DNA of 64,000 nucleotides from an uncultured Bryobacterales bacterium. Lineage in GTDB: Bacteria > Acidobacteriota > Terriglobia > Bryobacterales > UBA6623. The stretch is from positions 3,362,435-3,426,434 of the forward strand of contig OY282420.1 in NCBI GenBank assembly GCA_958295955.1, given 5' to 3'. Position numbers and translations under genes: made by a program. Below the pieces are notes generated by a model, which saw only the letters and a list, made by a program, of their open reading frames with translations, searched no databases and was not told the origin of the DNA. This document shows positions 20,144-28,977 of this stretch, one piece after another (position 1 is the stretch's first letter; the number at the start of each line of letters is the position of its first letter).

Positions 20144-20214
20144 GCCTTAAGGCGCCGAAGCCCGCTGCGCCTGATATCCTGACCGCAGCGGGCGCCGCGC
20201 CGGGCGCCCGCTGC
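20144..20214. promoter_or_regulatory. Nested inverted repeats in front of the type III RM genes
   Basis: Three GC-rich arms lie between the upstream hydrolase stop and mod. Arm A (20160-20169, GCCCGCTGCG) is the exact complement of arm B (20184-20193). Arm B, extended to 20185-20196, is also the exact complement of arm C (20203-20214), a 12-base stem with a six-base loop. A:B and B:C hairpins therefore exclude each other, as in an attenuator. A separate palindrome GCCTTAAGGC sits at 20144-20153. No T-run follows. Function is inferred only: terminator of the upstream gene, attenuator of mod, or operator. Confidence 0.5.
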
Positions 20215-20242
20215 CGCCCGCGGGGCGGGGTGAACGTCCGAC

Positions 20243-21868
20243 GTGCCGTCGTTGCATTTCAAGGGAAAGGTGTTCGTGGAGAACCACCATCTGGCGGTTC
20301 CGTTCCACGAGTTGCAGGCGGTCAGAGCCAAGGGGCTGAGCAAGAAGGCGAGCCTGCACGACAACCTGATCGTCGAAGGCGACAACTTGGCCGCGCTGAA
20401 GGCGCTGCTGCCCACCTATCACGGCAAGGTCAAGTGCATCTACATCGACCCGCCCTACAACACCGGCAACGAGAGTTGGGACTACAACGACAAGGTCAAC
20501 TCGCCGATGATGTGCGACTGGCTGGGCAAGGTCGTGGACCGCGAGGACCTGACCCGCCATGACAAATGGTGCTGCATGATGCTGCCGCGGTTGAAGCTGT
20601 TGCGCGAATTGCTCCGCGACGACGGGGCTATCTTCATCTCTATCGACGACAACGAGGTTCACCGCCTCCGCTGCCTCATGGACGAGGTGTTCGGGGAAGA
20701 AAATTTTGTGGCGAATATCGTATGGCAGAAGATGGATAGCCCCAAGAACACGGCAATGCATCTGAGTCAAGACCATGATTACATCGCAATATACGCAAGG
20801 AATGCTGAAACTTGGCGACCGAATCCTCTTCCGAGATCTGCAAAGATGCTGGCTCGTTACAAGAATCCGGACAATGACCCACGCGGCCCATGGATGTTGA
20901 GCGATCTTGCAGCGCGGAATTTTTACGCTGGAGGCCGCTATTCAATTACGACCAAGGCCGGACGTGTGATTAACGGTCCACCGGCAGGAAGCTATTGGCG
21001 AGTCAACGAAGAAAAATTCTGGAAACTTGACGCCGATAATCGGATTTGGTGGGGAGCATCGGGCGATACGCGGCCGGGCATCAAACGGTTTCTCTCAGAA
21101 GTACGGAGTGGAGTGCCGCCTCAGACTTTCTGGTCGTGGAGAGATGTTGGCAGCACTCGGAATGCCAAGCAAGAATTGAGTCAAGTAATGGCGGCCCAAG
21201 CTGCGCAAGATTTGTTTGTTACGCCGAAACCTTCTTCGTTAATCAAGCGCATCCTGCAAATCGCCACCGACAAAGACTCCATCGTTCTCGATTCCTTCGC
21301 CGGATCCGGCACAACCGCGCAAGCGGTGCTGGCGCTGAACAAGGAGGACGGCGGCAACCGGCGCTTCGTGCTGATCGAGTGCGAGGATTACGTGGATTCG
21401 ATCACTGCCGAGCGGGTGCGGCGCGTCATCGCAGGCGTCCCCTCGGCGAAAGACGCATCGCTCCAGGCCGGGTTGGGCGGCGCGTTCAGCTATTTCAAGC
21501 TGGGGCGGCCGATGCGCCGGGAGTCGCTGCTCGACGAATCGAAGCTGCCGAACTACGAGAAGCTGGCCGGCTACGTCTTCTTCACCGCCACGGGCCAAGA
21601 GTTCGAGCCGGAGAAGATCGACAAGCAGACGGGGTTCATCGGCCGCAGCCGACTTTACGACGTTTTCCTGATTTACGAAGCCGACGTCGAGAAGCTCAAG
21701 AACATGGCGCTGACGCTGCGAGAAGTCCGGGCGCTTCCCGGCAGCGGGAACAAGCTGGTCTTCGCTCCTACCAAGTACATCGATGGCGATCTCCTGCACC
21801 GGCACAACGTCACCTTCCAGCAATTGCCGTTCGAGATTTACGAGACGGTCGACAGTTTGGACAGATGA
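20243..21868 (+). CDS. mod: Type III restriction-modification system methyltransferase (Mod)
   Basis: This 541-residue DNA N6-adenine methyltransferase provides site recognition and modification for the type III system. The catalytic DPPY motif is at residues 69-72 and the S-adenosylmethionine motif DSFAGSGTTA at about 350; this order marks the beta class, as expected for Mod. The region between, roughly residues 150-335 (bases 20700-21240), is the target-recognition domain. It is clearly lower in GC than the flanks, with different codon choice, as expected when specificity domains are exchanged. The start is a GTG at 20243 (PSLHFKGKVFVENHH). The stop overlaps the res start in ATGA, so the two are translationally coupled. 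Confidence 0.95.
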   Translation: MPSLHFKGKVFVENHHLAVPFHELQAVRAKGLSKKASLHDNLIVEGDNLAALKALLPTYHGKVKCIYIDPPYNTGNESWDYNDKVNSPMMCDWLGKVVDREDLTRHDKWCCMMLPRLKLLRELLRDDGAIFISIDDNEVHRLRCLMDEVFGEENFVANIVWQKMDSPKNTAMHLSQDHDYIAIYARNAETWRPNPLPRSAKMLARYKNPDNDPRGPWMLSDLAARNFYAGGRYSITTKAGRVINGPPAGSYWRVNEEKFWKLDADNRIWWGASGDTRPGIKRFLSEVRSGVPPQTFWSWRDVGSTRNAKQELSQVMAAQAAQDLFVTPKPSSLIKRILQIATDKDSIVLDSFAGSGTTAQAVLALNKEDGGNRRFVLIECEDYVDSITAERVRRVIAGVPSAKDASLQAGLGGAFSYFKLGRPMRRESLLDESKLPNYEKLAGYVFFTATGQEFEPEKIDKQTGFIGRSRLYDVFLIYEADVEKLKNMALTLREVRALPGSGNKLVFAPTKYIDGDLLHRHNVTFQQLPFEIYETVDSLDR

Positions 21869-24402
21869 TCCTCAAGGAATATCAGCAGCGCGCGCTGGAA
21901 ACCGTCAAGGAGTTTCTCCAACAGTTGTCCACATGGCGCGAAAAGGCGGCCAAGGCGCTCGAGTTGGATGCGGAGATGGACTTCGACTGGGTGGCCAAGG
22001 CGTGGGAGAAGACGGCGGCCCCGCAACTTCCCCTGCCGCGCCGCAACGGACTTGGCGAGCGGCTGCCGTCGTTCTGCCTGCAGATCCCGACCGGCGGCGG
22101 CAAAACGCTGCTGGCGACGAAGGTCATCGACCTTGTCAATACGCATTACAGGCGGCGGCAAACAGGGCTGGTGCTGTGGATCGTGCCGACCACGCAGATC
22201 TACAACCAGACGCTGAAGGCGCTGAAAGACCGCGATCATCCGTATCGCCGGCAACTCGATTTGTCCTCTGCGGGCCGCGCCTTCATATTGGAAAAGACCA
22301 GCGGATTCGGCCCGCGGGACGTCGCTGAAAAACTGTGCGTGCTGCTGCTGATGCTGCCTTCGGCCAATCGGGAAAGCAAAGCTCAATTGCGCATGTTTCG
22401 AGACAGCGGCGGCTTCGACGGTTTTTTCCCGCCGGACGACGACGCGGCGGCGCACAAGGCGCTGCTTGCGGAGATACCGAATCTCGATACGTTCGAGCGG
22501 GAGAACAGCATCTGGGGCCGCCATGCCAAGACATCCCTGGGCAATGCGCTGCGCCTGCTGCGGCCGTTGATCGTCCTCGACGAAGGGCACAAAGCCTACA
22601 GCCGAAGAGCCAAGCAGACGCTGGAAGAATTCAATCCGTGCATGATCGTCGAGTTGTCGGCGACGCCGCCGAAGGGGGCGAACGTGCTGGTCAACATCAG
22701 CGGCCGTGAATTGCACGCGGAAGAGATGATCAAGCTCGACCTGCACATCAACAACAGCGCGAGCGCAAGCTGGCAAGACACTCTTCTCGCCTCGATCGAG
22801 CACCGCAAGCGGCTTGAACAAGAAGCGCTTGCGCACGCGGCGGAAACCGGCGAGCACATCCGCCCCATTTGCCTGATCCAGGTGGAGCGCACGGGCAAGG
22901 ATCAGCGGCGGACGGGCGTGATCCACGCCGAAGACGTTCGGGATTACCTGCTGCGGCATCCCGAAATCAGAGCGGAGCACATCGCGGTCAAGACGAGTCA
23001 GCGGGACGAATTGAAGGAGGTGGACGAGGTCGGCGGCCTGCTGTCGCGCGATTGCCCCGTCCGCTTCATCGTCACCAAACAGGCGCTGCAGGAAGGCTGG
23101 GATTGCTCGTTCGCCTACATCCTGACGATCTTGACGAACCCGGCCTCCAAGAGCGCCTTGACGCAACTCGTCGGACGCATTCTCCGACAGCCCTACGCCA
23201 GGAAAACCGGCGTGGCTTGGCTGGACGAAAGCTATGTCTTCTGCTTCCAGCGCCGGGGCGCCGATTTGCTGGAGGAAGTCCGCAAGGGATTCGGACTGGA
23301 AGGACTCCACGGCATGGAAGGCAGGGTTGTCGCCGACGGCGAGGGGCCGGCGGAGCCAACCGAAACCCAGGTTCTCAGGCAACGCAAACGGTATCGAAAA
23401 GCGACCCGCGATCTCGTGCTGCCGGCGTTCATGATTCAAGACGGGCAGGAATGGCGCCTGGTGCATTACGAAGCGGACATCCTGTCGCGCGTGCCCTGGG
23501 ACGAAGTGGATGTCAGCGCGTTATTCGATATCGAGCTCGGCGCCGAAGGGCGGAGAGGTTTCGAGTTGCGCACCGGCCTGGAGGGGAACTCTCCGTTGAT
23601 CGCTCGCGAATCCGCGGCCGTCCGCGCCCGGGCCGGAGAAGGCGTGATCGACTACTACTTCGCCGCCGCCCACTTGCTGGACGTCATGCCCAATCCGTGG
23701 CGCGGCAGCGAGGCCGCCAAGCGGGTATTCGGCGCGTTGCTCGAGAAATATCCGGGCGAGCGGGTCGCCGCGAACTACATGTTCGTTCTTGAAAGGCTGC
23801 GCCAACACTTGCAGGAGCAGCGCGACAACCTGTCGAGGCGGGTGTTCGCGGAACTTCTCGACGCGGGAACGCTGCGGTTCATCGTCGTGGCCGACGACTT
23901 GCGGTTCAACCGCCTGCCCCGCAAGATCGAGACCGCGAAAGGAAAACAGGCCAACCGAGAGGACGGCGGCCAGTATCTGCTCAACCTGTTCGAACGGACG
24001 AACGAGGACGAACTCAACGGACTGGAGAACAAGGTTGCGACCTATCTGTACCAACAAGAGCGTCTGTTTTTCTGGTACCGCAACCGCGCGCGCAAGGATT
24101 ACTACGTGCAGGGATGGAAGCGCGGCCGGATATACGCGGACTTCATCGTTACGCTGCGGCCGGACGAACCGGATGCCGGCGATGCGTTCCATCGGGTCTT
24201 CGTCGTGGAGACCAAGGGTCTCCACCTCAAGGAAGCCGAAGACACCCGCTACAAGCGGTCGGTCTTCGACATCTGTTCCCGGCACGCGATGAGGAAAGAC
24301 TGGGCGGAGTTCGTGCCCGCCATGCGCGACAAGATCGTGCGTTTCGAGATTGTCGACGAGGGCGAATGGGAGCAGCGGCTGAACGCCATGCTTGCCGCGT
24401 AG
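21865..24402 (+). CDS. res: Type III restriction enzyme, helicase/endonuclease subunit (Res)
   Basis: The 845-residue Res subunit is a superfamily 2 ATPase that forms a complex with Mod and cleaves DNA at sites in opposite orientation. Walker A is PTGGGKT at 75-81, the DEAD-like box is DEGH at about 239-242, and SATPP lies at 265-269. QLVGRILRQPYA forms motif VI. Near the C-terminus Asp759 (YADFIV) with Glu782 and Lys784 (VETKG) makes a PD-(D/E)xK nuclease site. All motifs appear intact, so the system is probably active. It starts at the ATG in the ATGA overlap with mod, though the frame is open far upstream. Confidence 0.95.
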   Translation: MILKEYQQRALETVKEFLQQLSTWREKAAKALELDAEMDFDWVAKAWEKTAAPQLPLPRRNGLGERLPSFCLQIPTGGGKTLLATKVIDLVNTHYRRRQTGLVLWIVPTTQIYNQTLKALKDRDHPYRRQLDLSSAGRAFILEKTSGFGPRDVAEKLCVLLLMLPSANRESKAQLRMFRDSGGFDGFFPPDDDAAAHKALLAEIPNLDTFERENSIWGRHAKTSLGNALRLLRPLIVLDEGHKAYSRRAKQTLEEFNPCMIVELSATPPKGANVLVNISGRELHAEEMIKLDLHINNSASASWQDTLLASIEHRKRLEQEALAHAAETGEHIRPICLIQVERTGKDQRRTGVIHAEDVRDYLLRHPEIRAEHIAVKTSQRDELKEVDEVGGLLSRDCPVRFIVTKQALQEGWDCSFAYILTILTNPASKSALTQLVGRILRQPYARKTGVAWLDESYVFCFQRRGADLLEEVRKGFGLEGLHGMEGRVVADGEGPAEPTETQVLRQRKRYRKATRDLVLPAFMIQDGQEWRLVHYEADILSRVPWDEVDVSALFDIELGAEGRRGFELRTGLEGNSPLIARESAAVRARAGEGVIDYYFAAAHLLDVMPNPWRGSEAAKRVFGALLEKYPGERVAANYMFVLERLRQHLQEQRDNLSRRVFAELLDAGTLRFIVVADDLRFNRLPRKIETAKGKQANREDGGQYLLNLFERTNEDELNGLENKVATYLYQQERLFFWYRNRARKDYYVQGWKRGRIYADFIVTLRPDEPDAGDAFHRVFVVETKGLHLKEAEDTRYKRSVFDICSRHAMRKDWAEFVPAMRDKIVRFEIVDEGEWEQRLNAMLAA

Positions 24403-24443
24403 TCTCCCGCTGCCGGACGCGGGGCCGCTGCTGCCGCCGTCCG

Positions 24444-25145
24444 CTAACCGGTTGCGGCGTTTTGCAGAGACCCTTTCTCCAGGTAGCGGCGCATGTTGGC
24501 GTATTCCGCCGCTCGGGGGTCGTGGGTGACCATGACGATGGTTTTGCCGTGGTTGCCGTTGAGCGCGGCGAGTATCTCCAGGACGTCTCTGGCCGAGTCG
24601 GCGTCGAGGTCGCCCGTAGGCTCGTCCGCGAGGATGATGCGCGGGTCGGTGACGAACGCCCGCGCGATCGCGACGCGCTGTTCCTGCCCCCCGGAGAGTT
24701 GGCGGGGGTAGTGGTCGAGCCGGTCGCCGAGACCTACGATCTCCAGCGCGGTGCGCGCGTTGCGGCGGCGCTCCTGCTTGCTCAGGCCGGTGAGCAGCAG
24801 CGGCAATTCGACGTTTTCCAAGGCGTTCAGGACAGGGATCAAGTTGAACGTCTGGAAGACATAGCCGACTTTTTCGCTGCGCCAGCTTGCCATCGTTTTC
24901 TCCGCGAGCGAGGCGATGTCTTCGCCCAGCACGCGGATTTCGCCGGAAGTCGGTTTGTCGATGCCGGCGATCAGGTGCAGCAGCGTCGATTTACCGGAGC
25001 CCGAGGGTCCCATCAAACAGAAAAACGCCTTGTCGGGGATGTCGAGGTCGACTTTGTCCAGCGCCGTGACCACGAAGTCGTCGCGGCGGTACTCTTTGGT
25101 GAGGCCGCGGGCCTGCACGGCCGGGGCGCTGTCGTTCCGGTTCAT
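24444..25145 (-). CDS. ABC exporter ATP-binding protein (MacB/LolD-like)
   Basis: This 233-residue ATPase energises the exporter encoded by the three genes upstream of it. It has Walker [10 protein letters not shown], the Q-loop [10 protein letters not shown], signature [14 protein letters not shown], and Walker [13 protein letters not shown] with the H-loop VTHD. The family is the LolD/MacB/DevA type. The start ATG overlaps the stop of the adaptor gene by four bases. It is the last gene of a four-gene minus-strand operon. No substrate is indicated by the sequence. Confidence 0.95.
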   Translation of the reverse strand: MNRNDSAPAVQARGLTKEYRRDDFVVTALDKVDLDIPDKAFFCLMGPSGSGKSTLLHLIAGIDKPTSGEIRVLGEDIASLAEKTMASWRSEKVGYVFQTFNLIPVLNALENVELPLLLTGLSKQERRRNARTALEIVGLGDRLDHYPRQLSGGQEQRVAIARAFVTDPRIILADEPTGDLDADSARDVLEILAALNGNHGKTIVMVTHDPRAAEYANMRRYLEKGSLQNAATG

Positions 25146-26494
25146 GATTCTTTCCTTCGCGCGGGGTCGCCGTCTTTGAGGGCGGCGGGCGGATTGAGAA
25201 TGACGTCTTCGCCGCCGGCGAGTCCTGCGGCGATCTCGACTCCGCGGGCCGTGGAGCCGCGGACGCTGACGGCGCGGCGCACGGCGCGGCCGCCGACGAG
25301 CAGGAAGACCGCGTTGCCGTCGCGCACCGCCGACAAGGGAACCGTGACGGCGGGTGCCGCCGCCGGCGCCTGGTCCGTCCGCTCGTCAGCCGCCTGAAAA
25401 GCGACGTTGGCGTTCATTTCCGGGCGCAAATAGGCGTCCGGCTCGAGAATCTGCACCTTGACCTGGACGGTGGCTTTCTGGCGGTCGGCCTCGGGCGAGA
25501 TTTCGACGACTTCTCCTGCGTAATGCCGGTCGCGGTAGGCGTCGGTGGTCACGATGCACCGCTGGCCCATGCGCAGCCGCGAGAAATCGTCCTGGCTGAT
25601 ATCGAGCTCCACCTGGATATCGTTCAGATCGGCGAGCGAGACGACGTAGCCTTTGGCGCCGCGGTCGCCGACGAAGCCGGTGGTGACGAACTCGCCGATC
25701 TCGACGTTGCGCTCGAGGATCGTGCCGTTGCTGGGGGCGCGGATGATCGTGGCGTCGAGCATCGTCCTGGAATAGGCGACCTCGCCCGTGACCTGGCTCA
25801 CCTCGCCGCGGGCGGCGGCGATCTCCTCTTCGCGGGGGCCGATGCGGCGCAACTCGTAAGCCCGGTCGAGGGAGGCGACGCGGGCCTTGCGAGCCTCGGA
25901 GACGGTTTGCGCATTGTCGTATTCCTGCCGGGAGACGACTCCGGCGTCGAAGAGCTCCTTGGCGCGGCGCAACTCGATGCGGCTGTTCTCGAACTCCGCC
26001 TTGGCTTCCTCGAGATTGGCTTTCGCCAAGGCGATCTCTTCGGGGCGCGAGCCGGCTTCCAACTCCTGCAGGCGGGCGCGGAGCGCGGCCAGGCGGCCTT
26101 CCGCCTGGGCGGTGCGGGCGCGGTATTCGTCATCCTCGAGACGGACGAGCACCTGCCCCCGGCGCACCTTGTCGCCTTTTTCGACGCCGATCCAGGCAAC
26201 TCGGCCGACGACCTTCGAGGCGACCTCGATCTTGTGGTGGGGGACGATGTAGCCGGCCGCATCCAGCACAACGGCCGCGCCCGATTCCCCCGCGGTCTCG
26301 ACGCGGACGCGGTAGGTTTCCACCGCATAGACCGCCGTGCCCGACAAGAACGCGTGCCGGATACCCAGCAGAATCAACAGGACGGCCCCGGCGAGAATCC
26401 ACCACTTGATCCGGCGGCGCTCGCGCGGCCGGCTCTTCGCGCGGTCGATCTTCAGGGATGCCAGACTCTCGTTGACTTTCGCGTTTTCCGTCAT
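25142..26494 (-). CDS. HlyD/MacA-type periplasmic adaptor of the ABC exporter
   Basis: This protein of about 450 residues is a membrane-fusion adaptor. An N-terminal membrane helix at about 30-50 ([15 protein letters not shown]) is followed by a biotinyl-lipoyl half motif ([19 protein letters not shown]). A coiled-coil hairpin at about 115-215, rich in Ala, Glu and Arg, and a second lipoyl half ([14 protein letters not shown]) complete the core. It should link the inner-membrane ABC unit to an outer-membrane factor not present here. The start is the ATG at 26494, whose A overlaps the permease TGA; a GTG one codon upstream is possible. Confidence 0.93.
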   Translation of the reverse strand: MTENAKVNESLASLKIDRAKSRPRERRRIKWWILAGAVLLILLGIRHAFLSGTAVYAVETYRVRVETAGESGAAVVLDAAGYIVPHHKIEVASKVVGRVAWIGVEKGDKVRRGQVLVRLEDDEYRARTAQAEGRLAALRARLQELEAGSRPEEIALAKANLEEAKAEFENSRIELRRAKELFDAGVVSRQEYDNAQTVSEARKARVASLDRAYELRRIGPREEEIAAARGEVSQVTGEVAYSRTMLDATIIRAPSNGTILERNVEIGEFVTTGFVGDRGAKGYVVSLADLNDIQVELDISQDDFSRLRMGQRCIVTTDAYRDRHYAGEVVEISPEADRQKATVQVKVQILEPDAYLRPEMNANVAFQAADERTDQAPAAAPAVTVPLSAVRDGNAVFLLVGGRAVRRAVSVRGSTARGVEIAAGLAGGEDVILNPPAALKDGDPARRKES

Positions 26495-27663
26495 CACAAG
26501 TCGCGCATGGAGGTCAGAATCTCTCGGGACGCCGCCTGACGCGCCGGCAACAGCCCTCCCAGCACGCCCATGACGGCGGCGAATGCAAATCCGACGGCGA
26601 CGTTCAACGGCGTAATTGCAAACTGGAACGTCGTCTCGCTGAACGTTACGAAATTGCCGATCCGGCTTTCGAGTCCGTTAAGCGGCAGCGCCAGCAGCAG
26701 GCCCAGCACGGCCCCGCACAAGGCGAGCATCAGCGACTCGATCAAAAACGAGAGCAGGATGCCGCCGCGGGAAAACCCGAGCATCTGCAAGATGCCGATC
26801 TCCCGCGCCCGGCGCGCGACGGCGGTGTACATCGTGTTCATTGCCGCAAAGCAACTGCCGATAGCCATGATCGCCGCAACGAATATGCCCAGGGAGCGCA
26901 CCGGCGCCGCAGAGACCATCTGCTCGTCGTAATAAGCGCGCTCGGCTTTGGCTTCGAGCGACAGCCGTTGATCGTCGGCGACAAGGTTCGTCAACGCCTG
27001 CGCAGCAGCGTCGTCTGCGGCCCGCACGAGGATGACGCTGCGGTTGCTGCCGCGGCCCAGGTCCGCCGTGGCGAAGTTGCCGTCGGCCCAGATCTCGCTG
27101 TTGAAGGCCGAGCGGCCGGCATTGAAGACGCCGACGACCCGCCAATCGCCGCGGCCGTAGGGAATCGCATCGCCGATCGAGGTTCCGGCGCGGACGGCGT
27201 GCGCTCCCGAGCCGACGACGACCTCGCGCTTGCCGGGCTCGAACCAGCGGCCGCTGACCAGACGCGCGTCGCCGCGCAGCTTGATGCCCATCGGCGACAG
27301 GCCGCGCACGGTGATGTTGCTCACGGACTGCGGATCGCTCCGCAGCGCCAGGTTGGTCACCGAAACGACCTCGTGCGAGACCATCGGCTCGCCGTCGAGC
27401 TTTTCGATCCCCGGGAGAAATTTCACCACGTCGAATTTTTCACGCGGCGCCGCGCTGACCAACTCGGACGGCGCCCCTTGGCGCATGAGGATCAGGTTGC
27501 GCGCATGGCCGGTGGCCGCGAGCGCGCCGGTCAGCCCGTCCACCAAGGCGCCGATGCCCAGCAGCACGGCAACGGTCAGGCCGATCCCCAGCGCGGTCAT
27601 GACCGTGGTGGCTTTGCGCACCATCAGATTGCGCAGGCTGTAGCTCAGCGGGATGCTTGCCAT
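26494..27663 (-). CDS. ABC exporter permease, FtsX/MacB type
   Basis: This 389-residue integral membrane protein has the MacB/FtsX layout: one N-terminal helix at about 18-42 (TTVMTALGIGLTVAVLLGIG), a large periplasmic MacB core domain, then three helices in the last 140 residues. AREIGILQMLGFSRGGILLSF is the coupling-helix region typical of FtsX permeases. It is the second of two non-identical permeases in this operon, so the transporter is probably a heterodimer. The gap to the upstream permease gene is seven bases, consistent with cotranscription. Confidence 0.93.
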   Translation of the reverse strand: MASIPLSYSLRNLMVRKATTVMTALGIGLTVAVLLGIGALVDGLTGALAATGHARNLILMRQGAPSELVSAAPREKFDVVKFLPGIEKLDGEPMVSHEVVSVTNLALRSDPQSVSNITVRGLSPMGIKLRGDARLVSGRWFEPGKREVVVGSGAHAVRAGTSIGDAIPYGRGDWRVVGVFNAGRSAFNSEIWADGNFATADLGRGSNRSVILVRAADDAAAQALTNLVADDQRLSLEAKAERAYYDEQMVSAAPVRSLGIFVAAIMAIGSCFAAMNTMYTAVARRAREIGILQMLGFSRGGILLSFLIESLMLALCGAVLGLLLALPLNGLESRIGNFVTFSETTFQFAITPLNVAVGFAFAAVMGVLGGLLPARQAASREILTSMRDL

Positions 27664-27670
27664 CGTTCGC

Positions 27671-28819
27671 TTACCCCGTGTGCCGCAGGGCGCTCACGAT
27701 GTCGGTCCGCACGGCCAAAACCGCCGGGACGAGCGCGCTGCCGACTCCGATCGCCAAGGCTGCCGCCAAACAGACGGGCACGCCCCAAAGAGGCATAGTG
27801 AAGCCGGCGAAAAACGCCACCATCACGTTCGCCATCGCCTGCGTCACGCCGAAGGCAAGAGCGGAGCCGAGCATCCCTCCGGCCAGCGCGATCAGCAATG
27901 CCTCGCCGAGAATCATTGCCAGCAACGGACCGGCCCGAAAGCCCAGCGTCTTCAAAACGCCGATCTCGGCGGTGCGCTCGCGGACGGTCATGGCCATGGT
28001 ATTCGCCGAGACCAGCATGATCGTGAATACGACCGCCCCGGCGATGCTCATCAGGAACACCTTGATGTTGCCGAGTTGCTCTACGAAAGAGAGCGCGAAC
28101 GCCGCTTCGGTTTCCGTCTTGGTGGGCGCCGGCGCGTTGCGGAACATTTCATCGACTTCCCGCCCGACCCGCGCCGCGTCGTCGGTGCTGCGCAGCCGAA
28201 TCGTAAACGTGCCGGCGTGTCCCTGTCTCCCTTCCGGCAGAGCCTCTTCGAGATAGTCCAGGTGGAAGAAGCTGTTGAAGTCGTCGGGGCCTTCGAAAAT
28301 CGCGCGGACGACGAGCTCCGGGTCGAAGGGGTAAATGTCGCCCTTGAGCGTGATCCGATCGCCGAGCTCGAGGCCGACCCGCTCGGCCACCATGCTGCCG
28401 ATGGCAATGCCTTGCCGGTCTCGCTTGAAGGCTTCGAGCTGCTCGGGCGGGACCTTGAATTCCCTGTAAATGTCGAAGATTTTGTCCGGTTCCGCGGCAA
28501 AACGCGGGAACATGTTTTCGGGGCGGTTGTCCTTGTAGGTCCCGCCGAACCAATTCAGGACGATCACGTTTTCAACGCCGTCGATGGCGGCGATGCGGCT
28601 GCCGTAATAGAGCGGCATCTCCTGAGTCAGCGAGACTTTGTGGCGCGTGACCAGGCGCAGGGCTTGCGCATCGGGCGCTTGGCGGTGATAAAAGGCCGTG
28701 TAGAGCGACAACAGCACGCCCAACAGAAACAGCGACACCGCTACGCTCAGCACCGTGAGCACGGTCCGGCGGCGGTTGCGCGTCAGATTTTTCAGGGTGA
28801 GGGAGATGAGCTTCAGCAT
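27671..28819 (-). CDS. ABC exporter permease, FtsX/MacB type (first gene of the operon)
   Basis: This 382-residue permease shares the FtsX layout with its neighbour. It has an N-terminal helix at about 18-40 (TVLTVLSVAVSLFLLGVLLS), a periplasmic domain of about 210 residues, and three C-terminal helices. The ERTAEIGVLKTLGFRAGPLLA motif marks the coupling region. The two permeases differ in their periplasmic domains, which favours a heterodimer. The region upstream (28820-28977) is shared with the divergent dehydrogenase gene; a GATAAT sits at 28838-28843 on this strand. Confidence 0.93.
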   Translation of the reverse strand: MLKLISLTLKNLTRNRRRTVLTVLSVAVSLFLLGVLLSLYTAFYHRQAPDAQALRLVTRHKVSLTQEMPLYYGSRIAAIDGVENVIVLNWFGGTYKDNRPENMFPRFAAEPDKIFDIYREFKVPPEQLEAFKRDRQGIAIGSMVAERVGLELGDRITLKGDIYPFDPELVVRAIFEGPDDFNSFFHLDYLEEALPEGRQGHAGTFTIRLRSTDDAARVGREVDEMFRNAPAPTKTETEAAFALSFVEQLGNIKVFLMSIAGAVVFTIMLVSANTMAMTVRERTAEIGVLKTLGFRAGPLLAMILGEALLIALAGGMLGSALAFGVTQAMANVMVAFFAGFTMPLWGVPVCLAAALAIGVGSALVPAVLAVRTDIVSALRHTG

Positions 28820-28977
28820 TGCCCGCGGCCGCCTGCCATTATCTTATCCGATCGGGTTTTTTACGGCGGATCCGGCTGCGGCCGCTCCCGCGGCGCGCAG
28901 AGGCGGCGCCGAACCGGATCGGGAATAGGCTATACTCCTGCTTGCATTCGGCGCGCGGGGCGGCCGCGGAGGAGCAT

